Virus record (IMG/VR): IMGVR_UViG_3300046665_000368
Location: 1-35,979 of that record
Strand: one strand, 5' to 3'
DNA from: a virus
Length of the DNA: 35,979 bases
Below the pieces are notes generated by a model. That model had not been told where the DNA came from. It ran no database searches and was given only the letters and a program-made list of their open reading frames with translations. Shown here one piece after another: positions 13,243 through 21,015 of the stretch. The position numbers and the translations under genes are program-made. Numbering within the stretch: position 1 is the first letter of the stretch; every line of letters starts with the position of its first letter.

Positions 13243-14909
13243 TGGGACAGCTAAAAGGCAACTATCCGTGTTTGAACCCTGAGTGTGGCAGCAGTGATGC
13301 AATGAGGAAGTATGATGATGGTCATGCACATTGTTTCAGTTGCAACAAGCATTTCAAACTAGATGGCCAAGAACAAGAAGAATTTGAAGTTGTGAGCACT
13401 AGTAAACATGAGAGTCTTGAGGAAATCCAGTCCTATCCCGTAAGAGGATTCAAGGAGCGTGGCATCACCAAACAGGTGTGCGACTTCTTTAAGGTTAAAG
13501 TCGGATATGGTGAGTCCGGCGAAATTAATGAACATTACTATCCCTATGGTACAGGTGGTAATGTGACAGGTTATAAGGTCCGCAAGGTCGCAGATAAGAG
13601 TTTTTACTCTAAAGGCACTTTGACGGGCCTTTTTGGTCAATCGCAATTCAATGGTGGAAAGCGATTGATCATTACTGAGGGTGAGCTGGATGCCATGACC
13701 GTGGCCCAAGCAGCCTTAGATAAGTATGGTAAGATCTATCCAGTCGTATCGATTGCAAGTGCCACAAACATAAAAGAAGTTCTGGCGCAACGAGATTGGA
13801 TTCGTAGTTTTGATGATGTAGTATTGTGGCTTGATGCAGACGAGCCTGGACAGAAAGCAACTGAGGAACTTGCCCGTATTATCGGCATCGACAAGGCGCA
13901 TATTGCCAAGGCATCTGAGAAGGATGCAAGCGATGTATATACGAAGCATGAGGGTGACACCAAGGCTAAGGCCGAAGCTGTCATGTCAGTTGTGTTCAAT
14001 GCAAAGAAATGGTCTCCTGCAGGGATCATCAGTTCGGCTAATACTTGGGATAAGTATAAGAACCGAACAACGGGTGAATACATCCCGTACCCACCATTCG
14101 CTCAGACACTGAACGATAAGATTTATGGTCGCCGACTTGGCTCGATCACACTCATCACCTCTGGAACAGGTATGGGTAAGACGAGCTTTGTTAAGGAAGA
14201 CCAGTACCACTTGCTTAAGACTCGACCGCATGATGAGAGGATTGGTGTCCTTTCGCTTGAGGAAGATGTTGGAGAAGCAGTGGAGCTCATTATGGCTCTG
14301 GAGGCCAATAAGCGAATCTCCCTGCCTGATGTCAAGGCCCTGCTGACCGAAGACGAAGAACGGCGTTATTGGGAAGCAACTATGGCGAGTGATCGCTATA
14401 TGTTCCTTGATCATCAGGGCTCTGTCGGAGATGATAGTCTCATCAGTAAGATGGAGTTCATGATCCTGAGTGGTTGCAAGTTCCTATACTTGGACCACAT
14501 CACGATTGCAGTGAGTGAGAGCGGTGAGGGTGATAAGGTGAATGCTGCAATTGATAAGATGATGAGTGACATCCTCAAGCTTGTCAAGCGGTACAATGTC
14601 TGGATCTGCGTAATCAGCCACCTGCGTAAAACTCCGAACACTAAGAAGTCGTTCGAGATGGGTGCTGTCCCGACTGAGGATGATCTTAAGGGATCAGGTG
14701 CTCTCAAGCAGATTCCGATGCAGACATTTGCAATGAGTCGTAATAAGATGGAAGAAGATCCTCGTAAGAGAAACACATCCAAATTCTGGATTCTAAAGGA
14801 TCGATTCACCGGCCGTACTGGTTATGGCTGCTCGTTTATATTTAATGATACAACCGGACGGTTGAATGGTGTGACTGCAGAGTCTGAAGAGTTTGAGATT
14901 GAGATGTAA
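13242..14909 (+). CDS. Bifunctional primase-helicase (T7 gp4-like)
   Basis: This 555-aa replication protein has an N-terminal zinc ribbon (C10, C15, C31, C34; CX4CX15CX2C). A TOPRIM primase core follows (E147 in ITEGELDA, D198 and D200 in LWLDADEPG, then KDASDV). The C-terminal RecA-type helicase has Walker A SGTGMGKT at 307-314, Walker B CKFLYLDHI, and VISHLRK. It ends in an acidic, Phe-containing tail (SEEFEIEM), similar to the T7 tail that docks on DNA polymerase. T7 gp4 is 566 aa, so this is full length. The start overlaps the GIY-YIG stop; a TTG six bases upstream is less likely. Confidence 0.95.
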   Translation: MGQLKGNYPCLNPECGSSDAMRKYDDGHAHCFSCNKHFKLDGQEQEEFEVVSTSKHESLEEIQSYPVRGFKERGITKQVCDFFKVKVGYGESGEINEHYYPYGTGGNVTGYKVRKVADKSFYSKGTLTGLFGQSQFNGGKRLIITEGELDAMTVAQAALDKYGKIYPVVSIASATNIKEVLAQRDWIRSFDDVVLWLDADEPGQKATEELARIIGIDKAHIAKASEKDASDVYTKHEGDTKAKAEAVMSVVFNAKKWSPAGIISSANTWDKYKNRTTGEYIPYPPFAQTLNDKIYGRRLGSITLITSGTGMGKTSFVKEDQYHLLKTRPHDERIGVLSLEEDVGEAVELIMALEANKRISLPDVKALLTEDEERRYWEATMASDRYMFLDHQGSVGDDSLISKMEFMILSGCKFLYLDHITIAVSESGEGDKVNAAIDKMMSDILKLVKRYNVWICVISHLRKTPNTKKSFEMGAVPTEDDLKGSGALKQIPMQTFAMSRNKMEEDPRKRNTSKFWILKDRFTGRTGYGCSFIFNDTTGRLNGVTAESEEFEIEM

Positions 14910-15112
14910 TGGAAACACATAAAGTATTTGCATTTGATAGTGATACTGGTAAGTATGCGGAATATGTGTTCCCTACTTATGAAGAGGCCCGCGTGGCCTA
15001 CAATACATTCAAGGCAATTGAAGAAAAAGTGATGCTCTTGACATCTTATATGGGTGCAACCATCTCCGCTGATCTCCTGAATCTTAAGGGCAATAAGTGT
15101 CTGCACCATTGA
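14909..15112 (+). CDS. Hypothetical protein, 67 aa
   Basis: Not recognised. The TAATG overlap with the helicase stop shows coupling. It is a beta-hairpin-like start (HKVFAFDSDTGKYAEYVF) and a helix after about residue 24. Many phages carry a small gene behind the helicase, but no family is recognised. Confidence 0.6.
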   Translation: METHKVFAFDSDTGKYAEYVFPTYEEARVAYNTFKAIEEKVMLLTSYMGATISADLLNLKGNKCLHH

Positions 15113-15279
15113 TCCCACAGTGGGAATTAGATCTCCTGATTGAAACCATCCAGGATGAGGGTGAACTGGAGGCGTTCTTTAATGACCCTCAAAACACTGA
15201 TGGAATTTGGACTGATGAACAGCTTGAATTCCTGATTGTGTATTGGCTCAATGCCAACGGTTGGGTCGAAGTACAATAA
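15097..15279 (+). CDS. Hypothetical acidic protein, 60 aa
   Basis: Not recognised. GTG start at 15097 inside the end of the previous gene. It is a strongly acidic, mostly helical protein with several Trp residues. Codon use looks normal for the window; the start codon is uncertain. It ends five bases before the NrdA start. Confidence 0.5.
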   Translation: MSAPLIPQWELDLLIETIQDEGELEAFFNDPQNTDGIWTDEQLEFLIVYWLNANGWVEVQ

Positions 15280-15283
15280 TGAA

Positions 15284-17284
15284 ATGACAAAGTACTACGA
15301 CATTGAAATTGATTATGAGAGAGACAAACTTCTAACAAGTTACGCAGTTGACATGTTGATGGAGTTTTACTCACTTCCCGGTGAGAAGTCTCCTCAAGAA
15401 CTGTACGCCCGAGCTGCACGAGCTTGGAGTACTTATAAAGGGAAAATTGACTATGCTCTTGCTCAGCGCCTTTATGACTATGTCAGCAAGCGTTGGTTTA
15501 TGTTTGCTAGCCCTGTACTATCCAATGCACCGAGCATGGATGGTAAAGTGCGTGGAATGCCTATCAGCTGCTTCCTTGGCTATGTTCCTGATACTGTCCC
15601 TGGTCTCATTGATCACAGCACTGAGCTTCGATGGCTTAGTGTCATGGGCGGTGGTGTCGGTGGTCACTGGAGCGATGTACGGACTGTTAGTGAGTTGGCA
15701 CCGGGACCAATCCCGTTCATTCATACAGTTGATGCGGACATGTCTGCCTACAAGCAAGGTAAGACTCGAAAAGGATCCTACGCTGCTTACCTAAACATTG
15801 ATCATCCAGACATCCTGGAGTTCATCAGTATTCGGGTTCCCACTGGGGACTCTAATCGTAAGGCATTCTCGATCCATAATGCTGTGAACATCACAGATAA
15901 GTTCATGGATGCCGTCAGAGGAAATACGAAATATGAATTGGTCGATCCTAAGCGAGGTCCTACAGGTGAGTTTTTGGATGCTCGCACTGTATGGCATAAG
16001 CTCCTGGAGGTCAGGTTTCGTACTGGCGAGCCTTACCTTAATTTCATTGATACTGTTAATCGTGCATTGCCTGAGTCTCAGCGCAAGCTGGGCCTAAAGG
16101 TTCGAGGTAGTAATCTCTGTAATGAAATTCACCTTGTAACTAATGCAGAGCGGACTGCTGTCTGTTGTCTGTCCAGCCCCAATCTGGAACTGTATGATGA
16201 GTGGAAAGACTCCACCATGATTGCAGACCTCTTGACGATGCTTGACAACGTTCTGGAGTACTTCATTGAGAATGCTCCTGCAGCTCTAGCCAAGGCAGTC
16301 TACAGTGCAGTCCGTGAGCGGGCAATTGGTCTGGGTGGAATGGGTTTCCACAGCTATCTGCAGCGACTTGGTGTTGCTTACGAGAGTGATGAGGCCCTCG
16401 AAATTGGTGAAGATATTGTCCGAGAAATTCGTGGGCAAGGTCTGGCCATCAGTCGCATCCTTGCTGCTGAACGTGGTGTCCCGCCTGACATGGCAGGTAC
16501 TGGCCTACGCTGGTCCCACATGTTTGCCTGGGCTCCGAATGCAAGCAGCAGCATCCTGGTTGGTACCAGTCCAGCGAGTGAACCGTGGAAGGCTAATGCA
16601 TTCACACAGCGGACACGAGCAGGCAGCGTTCTTGTTAAGAACAAATATCTTGAAGCGATCCTGGAGAGGATCGGAAAGAATACTCCGGAAGTTTGGAGTA
16701 GTATTATCACCAATGGTGGTAGCGTCGAACATTTAGATTTCCTGGATGACCAAACAAAAGCAGTATTCCGAACAAGTTTCGAGATTCATCAGTTCTGGGT
16801 TGTTGACCACGCAGCGGTTCGACAGCCGCACATTTGTCAGGGCCAATCAGTTAACATCTTCTTTAAGGCGGGGGCTCAGCGCAAGTATGTCCGAGAAACT
16901 CATGAGAGAGCTTATGACAAGAGTCTTAAGGGGTTGTATTACCTCCGAACCGAGTCTAAGCAGAGGGCTGAGAACGTGAACAAAGAAGTGACCACTGAGA
17001 AGTTGGTGGATGATAAGAAGACAATTGTCTATGGAAAATCCAACTGTCCCTTCTGTGAGCAAGCCAAGCGAATCCTTGATTCTAAAGGGATTGCTTACGA
17101 ATATGTCGACATTACCACAACAGGCAAGACAGCTGCCGAAATCACTGGACGTCCAGGCGTCAGGACTGTTCCGCAGATTTATCTTGAGGGTGAGTACATT
17201 GGTGGATTCCAAGAGCTCTACAAGAAATTGACTGAGCCTGATAAGACGATCAGTGATGATGAATGCAAAGCCTGTGAGGGATGA
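15284..17284 (+). CDS. nrdA: Class I ribonucleotide reductase large subunit with inserted glutaredoxin domain
   Basis: This 666-aa protein reduces ribonucleoside diphosphates to deoxy forms. Key residues are C96 and C294/C295 (substrate-reducing cysteines), N277-C279-E281 (SNLCNE, radical Cys) and Y552-Y553 (radical-transfer pair). The N-terminal ATP cone of E. coli NrdA is absent, so dATP shut-off is probably lost. A glutaredoxin domain follows at about 578-652 with active site CPFC (588-591). The chain then ends in CKAC (661-664), the redox tail normally joined straight to the NrdA body. The reductant thus lies between body and tail. ATG 15284 is chosen; in-frame alternatives lie upstream at 15236 (TTG) and 15251. 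Confidence 0.95.
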   Translation: MTKYYDIEIDYERDKLLTSYAVDMLMEFYSLPGEKSPQELYARAARAWSTYKGKIDYALAQRLYDYVSKRWFMFASPVLSNAPSMDGKVRGMPISCFLGYVPDTVPGLIDHSTELRWLSVMGGGVGGHWSDVRTVSELAPGPIPFIHTVDADMSAYKQGKTRKGSYAAYLNIDHPDILEFISIRVPTGDSNRKAFSIHNAVNITDKFMDAVRGNTKYELVDPKRGPTGEFLDARTVWHKLLEVRFRTGEPYLNFIDTVNRALPESQRKLGLKVRGSNLCNEIHLVTNAERTAVCCLSSPNLELYDEWKDSTMIADLLTMLDNVLEYFIENAPAALAKAVYSAVRERAIGLGGMGFHSYLQRLGVAYESDEALEIGEDIVREIRGQGLAISRILAAERGVPPDMAGTGLRWSHMFAWAPNASSSILVGTSPASEPWKANAFTQRTRAGSVLVKNKYLEAILERIGKNTPEVWSSIITNGGSVEHLDFLDDQTKAVFRTSFEIHQFWVVDHAAVRQPHICQGQSVNIFFKAGAQRKYVRETHERAYDKSLKGLYYLRTESKQRAENVNKEVTTEKLVDDKKTIVYGKSNCPFCEQAKRILDSKGIAYEYVDITTTGKTAAEITGRPGVRTVPQIYLEGEYIGGFQELYKKLTEPDKTISDDECKACEG

Positions 17285-17472
17285 TGGCCAATAAAGAAGT
17301 TTTAGTTCCCACAAATAATGAAGAATTGCTCAAGTGGCTTGATGCAAGAGCCATTAAGCACTATTCATGGGATCATCTAAGCTTTGATCATAAATCTTTC
17401 TTCTTTGATGCCATGCGCGATTTAGGCATCGATGTCAAAGAGAGGCTGTATGAAATCGCAAGGGATTCCTAG
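17281..17472 (+). CDS. Hypothetical protein, 63 aa
   Basis: Not recognised. It begins ATGATG across the NrdA stop (ATGA overlap). It is a small helical protein rich in aromatic residues and His in the middle (KHYSWDHLSFDHKSFFFD). It lies between the two RNR subunit genes, so it is co-expressed with them, but no RNR-related motif is seen. Confidence 0.6.
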   Translation: MMANKEVLVPTNNEELLKWLDARAIKHYSWDHLSFDHKSFFFDAMRDLGIDVKERLYEIARDS

Positions 17473-17579
17473 CCATGTATGGTGGAGTATGGGCATAGAC
17501 CCAACCCACCCAGGAGATTGGGCTCTCATGAGCGCACTCTCTAGTGAATTAATTTTCGAAGACTATAACAATAAGAATA

Positions 17580-18533
17580 ATGTCTCTCCTAGAAGCAAGC
17601 AAGACCTACAAGCCGTTCCATTATCCTTGGGCAGTTGAACTGACCCGGAAACATGAAGAAATTCATTGGACGGAAGATGAGGCTGATCTGAGTGAAGATA
17701 TCCAGGATTGGAAGATCAAACTCAGTGAGAATGAGAAGGATTTCATCACTAACATCCTTCGACTGTTTACACAAAGTGATGCTCAGGTCGGTCAGAACTA
17801 CTATGACTACCTGATCCCTCGAATCAAGAACAACGAGACCCGAGTCATGTTGGGTTCGTTCGCCAGTCGAGAGGGTACGCATCAAAGGGCCTACGCTCTG
17901 TTGAATGATACTTTGGGTCTACCCGATGAAGAGTTTCATAAGTTCCTGGAATATAAAGAGATGTCTGACAAGATTGACTTTATGCAGGACAACAACATTG
18001 ATACAAAGCAAGGTATGGCGCTGGCCCTTGCAAAGAGTGTGTTCAGTGAAGGTGTGAGTCTGTTCGCCAGCTTCGTAATGCTCTTGAACTTCCAGCGTTT
18101 CGGGAAGATGAAGGGTATGAACACGATCGTCGAGTGGTCGATTCGAGACGAGACTCTCCATGTGGAGGGTAATGCTGCACTATTCCAGACGTTCTGTAAA
18201 GAGAACCCTGAGATTGTGAACGATGAGTTCAAAGCCAAGATTTACAGTATGGCCCGCCGTATTGTGGAACTTGAGGATAGGTTCATTGACCTCGCATTCA
18301 ATGGTGGTGCCCAGCAAGGCATCACAGCGCAAGAAGTAAAGACGTATATTCGGCTGGTCACTAACCGTCGACTTAAACAATTGGGCCTTAAGAATAACTA
18401 CCCGGACGAGAAGAACCCCTTCGACTGGCTGGAGTGGATTCTTAACGGGGTGTCCCATGACAACTTCTTCGAGAAGCGTGTCACGGAGTATTCCGTAAAC
18501 GGCATGAGTGGTGATTGGGGTTATGATGCATGA
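17580..18533 (+). CDS. nrdB: Class I ribonucleotide reductase small subunit
   Basis: This 317-aa ferritin-like protein provides the radical for NrdA. All metal ligands are seen: D67, E98, H101 (REGTHQRAY), E157 (FSEGVSLF), E191 and H194 (RDETLH). Y105, four residues after H101, matches the radical Tyr (Y122 in E. coli). The C-terminal tail after 300 is short. A 107-base gap before it separates it from the previous small gene; AATAAGAATAATG gives little ribosome binding sequence. Together with the Grx-bearing NrdA it makes a self-contained reductase needing only NADPH and glutathione from the host. Confidence 0.95.
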   Translation: MSLLEASKTYKPFHYPWAVELTRKHEEIHWTEDEADLSEDIQDWKIKLSENEKDFITNILRLFTQSDAQVGQNYYDYLIPRIKNNETRVMLGSFASREGTHQRAYALLNDTLGLPDEEFHKFLEYKEMSDKIDFMQDNNIDTKQGMALALAKSVFSEGVSLFASFVMLLNFQRFGKMKGMNTIVEWSIRDETLHVEGNAALFQTFCKENPEIVNDEFKAKIYSMARRIVELEDRFIDLAFNGGAQQGITAQEVKTYIRLVTNRRLKQLGLKNNYPDEKNPFDWLEWILNGVSHDNFFEKRVTEYSVNGMSGDWGYDA

Positions 18534-18813
18534 ACTGAATCGTTCCGCAAGGGACTATATGTTTGCATCAGGGGTTGGAGTAATTTGGGGCATGCTCCCG
18601 AATCTCATCGAACAGAGGTATGAACAGCTCGTCAAGAGTATGGTCTTCCCTGTTGTCAGTAACTCTAGCAAATTCCGCCTATATGAGCGTGCATGTGAAG
18701 ATTTGATCGCTATTGGGGATGGTGCCTACGGGCAGGAGATCAAAGACTACATGGATGGTTTCATTGCAGCGAAAGCAATTGAGTTTGGTATTGGCACCGA
18801 TGGGCAAGAATAA
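18523..18813 (+). CDS. Hypothetical protein, 96 aa
   Basis: Not recognised. It starts at ATGATG (18523/18526) in the end of nrdB. It is a helical protein with a hydrophobic N-terminal stretch (MFASGVGVIWGMLPNL) too polar to call a membrane segment with confidence. It overlaps the next start by 14 bases. Confidence 0.6.
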   Translation: MMHELNRSARDYMFASGVGVIWGMLPNLIEQRYEQLVKSMVFPVVSNSSKFRLYERACEDLIAIGDGAYGQEIKDYMDGFIAAKAIEFGIGTDGQE

Positions 18814-18994
18814 CAGCCGAGAGAAGCGCGATCTTAACGAACTTCAGGACGAAGATCGTAAGTATCGAGATAACAAGTCGCAACCAAAGCGACGAGAACC
18901 CTACAAACGAGATCGAAAGAGAATTGTTTATGAAGACCAAAGTGATGACAGCTATGAAGAAGCTGACGGACAAGATGAAGGGCATCAAAACTGA
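18800..18994 (+). CDS. Highly charged hypothetical protein, 64 aa
   Basis: Not recognised. Lys/Arg-rich in the first 45 residues and Asp/Glu-rich afterwards, probably disordered, as seen in small phage host-takeover or nucleic-acid-binding proteins. ATG 18800 overlaps the previous gene. An upstream extension to 18713 would be a shadow of the previous gene. Confidence 0.5.
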   Translation: MGKNNSREKRDLNELQDEDRKYRDNKSQPKRREPYKRDRKRIVYEDQSDDSYEEADGQDEGHQN

Positions 18995-19103
18995 TGTCGA
19001 AGGTACTGGACTTGCGATTAACAAGTTCGGGCACCAGGTGAATGATGTCAAGGAACGTGTTCAGAAGTTTAAAACTACAATTGAAAATGCAAGAGATCAT
19101 TGA
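18930..19103 (+). CDS. Small helical protein, 57 aa
   Basis: Not recognised. The frame opens with ATG 18930 (purine-rich GAAAGAGA before it), with an alternative ATG at 18954. It is a basic protein with heptad-like spacing, perhaps a short coiled coil. It overlaps genes on both sides in other frames, so confidence is moderate. Confidence 0.45.
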   Translation: MKTKVMTAMKKLTDKMKGIKTDVEGTGLAINKFGHQVNDVKERVQKFKTTIENARDH

Positions 19104-19455
19104 TCGAATCAAAGCCAAGTTTCCAGAGCTCACAAATGTCCGGGTTGGATTCGCCGGTCTAGAGAAGAACAGAGAATTGGCGATTAAGCTATTTGACATG
19201 GGAGCCACAGTGTATGTGTCTGATCCCGATGTAGCTGTCACCAATACCCTTAATAGGGTTATGTACGAAAGATCAGGCTCGATGTACCGGTATAAGGCCG
19301 TGGCATTTGAGGGTATCAACCGAGAAGTGTTGGACATCCTGATTACAGAACAAGAACCTGAAAAAGGCAGTACATGTAATGCGAAATTCCGAGTCCAGTA
19401 TGCTGTATCCACTGATGGCGGAGAAGCAAACAAATCCAAAGACAAAACCAAGTAA
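19087..19455 (+). CDS. Hypothetical protein, 122 aa
   Basis: Not recognised. The middle reads like a Rossmann-type beta-alpha-beta unit (NVRVGFAGLEKNRELAIKLFD then ATVYVSD), but no full nucleotide-binding glycine motif is present. The N-terminal helix and alternating hydrophobic strands look real. The end overlaps the protease gene by about 75 bases. Confidence 0.6.
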   Translation: MQEIIDRIKAKFPELTNVRVGFAGLEKNRELAIKLFDMGATVYVSDPDVAVTNTLNRVMYERSGSMYRYKAVAFEGINREVLDILITEQEPEKGSTCNAKFRVQYAVSTDGGEANKSKDKTK

Positions 19456-20020
19456 TGGTAGTATCGGCTCCAGTTTGAAGGGTGATCAACCCCTTTATGA
19501 TGAAGGCACACTGATGCTCACAGGCCCAATCACGAATGATTCGGTCCATGACGTCATTGCAGCAATCATCAGCTATTCCTTCATGCCGAAAGATGAGCGA
19601 CCGAGCCACATTACTTTGTTCATCAATTCAGTTGGTGGCGATCTTCATGCAGCCTTTGCGCTCGCTGATGTCATCAAGATGTCCCCAATTCCAGTGTGTA
19701 CCTATGCAGTGGGATGTGTGATGTCGGCTGGATTGATGCTGCTCATGTCCGGTGCTAAGGGAGGTCGGCTAATCACCGAGAACACCGTTGGTATGAGCCA
19801 CCAGTTTGCAAGTGGTAATTCCGGTAAGGAGCACGAGTTGATTAATGAACAGAAACAGTTTGTCATCTATGGCGACCTGATTCGAAATCATTATCGCAAG
19901 TGCACTGGTAAGAGTATCGCGTTTATTCGCAAGCATCTGCTCCCTGCACATGACGTGTATCTGACTGCAAAAGAGATCATTGATTACGGCATCGCAGATG
20001 AGTTGGTGAAGGTCTATTGA
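19379..20020 (+). CDS. ClpP-like serine protease
   Basis: This 213-aa protein has the ClpP fold signature. FINSVGGDL (91-99) forms the oxyanion strand. Catalytic Ser is at 116 (VMSAGLMLLMSG), His at 141 (GMSHQFASG) and Asp at 192 (HDVYLTAKEI), with spacings near those of E. coli ClpP (25 and 49). Full catalytic triad, so probably active. No ClpX/ClpA ATPase is seen, so it may use a host chaperone or act alone. It is not next to portal or capsid genes, unlike head-maturation ClpP relatives. Start 19379 has AAAGG upstream; ATG 19415 is an alternative. A strong terminator follows. Confidence 0.88.
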   Translation: MRNSESSMLYPLMAEKQTNPKTKPSNGSIGSSLKGDQPLYDEGTLMLTGPITNDSVHDVIAAIISYSFMPKDERPSHITLFINSVGGDLHAAFALADVIKMSPIPVCTYAVGCVMSAGLMLLMSGAKGGRLITENTVGMSHQFASGNSGKEHELINEQKQFVIYGDLIRNHYRKCTGKSIAFIRKHLLPAHDVYLTAKEIIDYGIADELVKVY

Positions 20021-20040
20021 CCTGTCCGGCGTAAGCCGTT

Positions 20041-20062
20041 TGGCCCCAAGTGGGCCTTTTTA
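20041..20062 (+). terminator. Rho-independent terminator after ClpP-like gene
   Basis: GGCCC (20042-20046) pairs with GGGCC (20052-20056) around a five-base loop, followed by TTTTTA. This ends the RNR-ClpP transcription unit. Confidence 0.8.
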
Positions 20063-20082
20063 TTCAAGTACGTCAACACGAT

Positions 20083-20259
20083 ATGCTTTGGGCTCTTGTT
20101 TATACAATTTGCAATCGATATTGCACACCATCATATGCTGATCTCTATCCAACCAGGGATGAGTGCGTGCAGGCAATGAAGGGTTATGAGAATAAGTGGG
20201 GCGGCACTCCTGAAAAAGCATGTATTCCCGTAGCAAAGAATGTCACCAAGACTAATTGA
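20083..20259 (+). CDS. Hypothetical protein, 58 aa
   Basis: Not recognised. The first gene after the terminator, starting at ATG 20083; an upstream GTG (20050) lies in the terminator. It has three Cys residues and a Tyr/Trp-rich middle. It overlaps the next gene by 20 bases. Confidence 0.5.
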   Translation: MLWALVYTICNRYCTPSYADLYPTRDECVQAMKGYENKWGGTPEKACIPVAKNVTKTN

Positions 20260-20494
20260 ACGACTTCTGGTTGGTGATTACACCGAAGACATCAACCTAT
20301 TCAATCAACATAACAAGCTGACTCGGGCACTGTTTGCAATGTGTCGAGCTCACATCATCCGCATTGAGCGGGTGTATAAAGAGCAGGAGCTCAGTGAGGC
20401 CCAGCAGACAGTATTGATGACAAAAGAGTTTCGAGAGGAATTCAATAAAGGAACATTTGACAGTGTCCTCAAAACTGCAAGAACAAACAAATAA
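20240..20494 (+). CDS. Hypothetical protein, 84 aa
   Basis: Not recognised. It is a helical, charged, soluble protein with two helices separated near residue 50 (SEAQQTVLMTKEF). It overlaps its neighbours on both sides, fitting the coupled small-gene cluster. Confidence 0.6.
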   Translation: MSPRLIERLLVGDYTEDINLFNQHNKLTRALFAMCRAHIIRIERVYKEQELSEAQQTVLMTKEFREEFNKGTFDSVLKTARTNK

Positions 20495-20675
20495 TCTCGT
20501 GAACGAAGTTGTGGCCAAGGGGCTACTTGATAAGGTCATCGAATTCCAGATGGCTGGATGTAAGGTCATGGATTCAAGTCTGGTCCATCTTTTCAGGAAG
20601 CACTTCCCTGAATTGCGTGGTGGTGAGATGCATGATCGGTTGAAGAAAATTGTTGATAATGGAGCTTTCTGCTGA
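20457..20675 (+). CDS. Hypothetical protein, 72 aa
   Basis: Not recognised. It is helical throughout (LVNEVVAKGLLDKVIEFQM, then FRKHFPELRGGEMHDRLKKI). The start is uncertain: TTG 20457, GTG 20463 or GTG 20499. The stop overlaps the next ATG (TGATG). Confidence 0.55.
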   Translation: MTVSSKLQEQTNNLVNEVVAKGLLDKVIEFQMAGCKVMDSSLVHLFRKHFPELRGGEMHDRLKKIVDNGAFC

Positions 20676-20842
20676 TGAAATTTATTATTACTCTGGCCCT
20701 TCTAGTTGGAATCGTTTGGGGTTGGGTCCTCAATATCAAGGCTATTATTGGTCTTGGTACGGATCACATTGGTGAACTAATCGTGCGTCTCTTTGGTGTT
20801 CCTGCATTTCCGCTTGGCGCCCTATTTGGATGGTTCCTGTGA
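20675..20842 (+). CDS. Small membrane protein, 55 aa
   Basis: Two hydrophobic segments (about 2-21 and 38-54) flank a short polar loop (GTDHIGELIVR), a hairpin topology. Its start overlaps the previous stop, and its end lies inside the next gene. Such small membrane proteins in phage middle regions are usually of unknown role. Confidence 0.6.
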   Translation: MKFIITLALLVGIVWGWVLNIKAIIGLGTDHIGELIVRLFGVPAFPLGALFGWFL

Positions 20843-21015
20843 CACCATTAAAGCTTGATGGCCGATACAATTGGAAAGGTCAACCTGAGCGGCTCATCTA
20901 TATTGGTCGTAAGGGCTCCTGGCACCAATTTGTGAAGGTGGACAACCCTAAGATGGTCTGGTGTGAAGTCCTGACCGAAGATCTCCATATGCTTGAAGAA
21001 ACTAAAAATGCGTAA
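20830..21015 (+). CDS. Hypothetical protein, 61 aa
   Basis: Not recognised. It is a small beta-rich protein (RLIYIGRKGSWHQFVKVDN). ATG 20830 or GTG 20839 (overlapping the previous TGA) could start it. It ends eight bases inside the RNA ligase gene. Confidence 0.55.
   Translation: MVPVTPLKLDGRYNWKGQPERLIYIGRKGSWHQFVKVDNPKMVWCEVLTEDLHMLEETKNA

Noticed and set aside
17432-17638. 68-codon frame between the RNR subunit genes, running into nrdB
   Set aside because: It overlaps two better-supported genes and its only free part is about 100 bases; composition is not convincing, though GIPSHVWWSMG is open to a second look.
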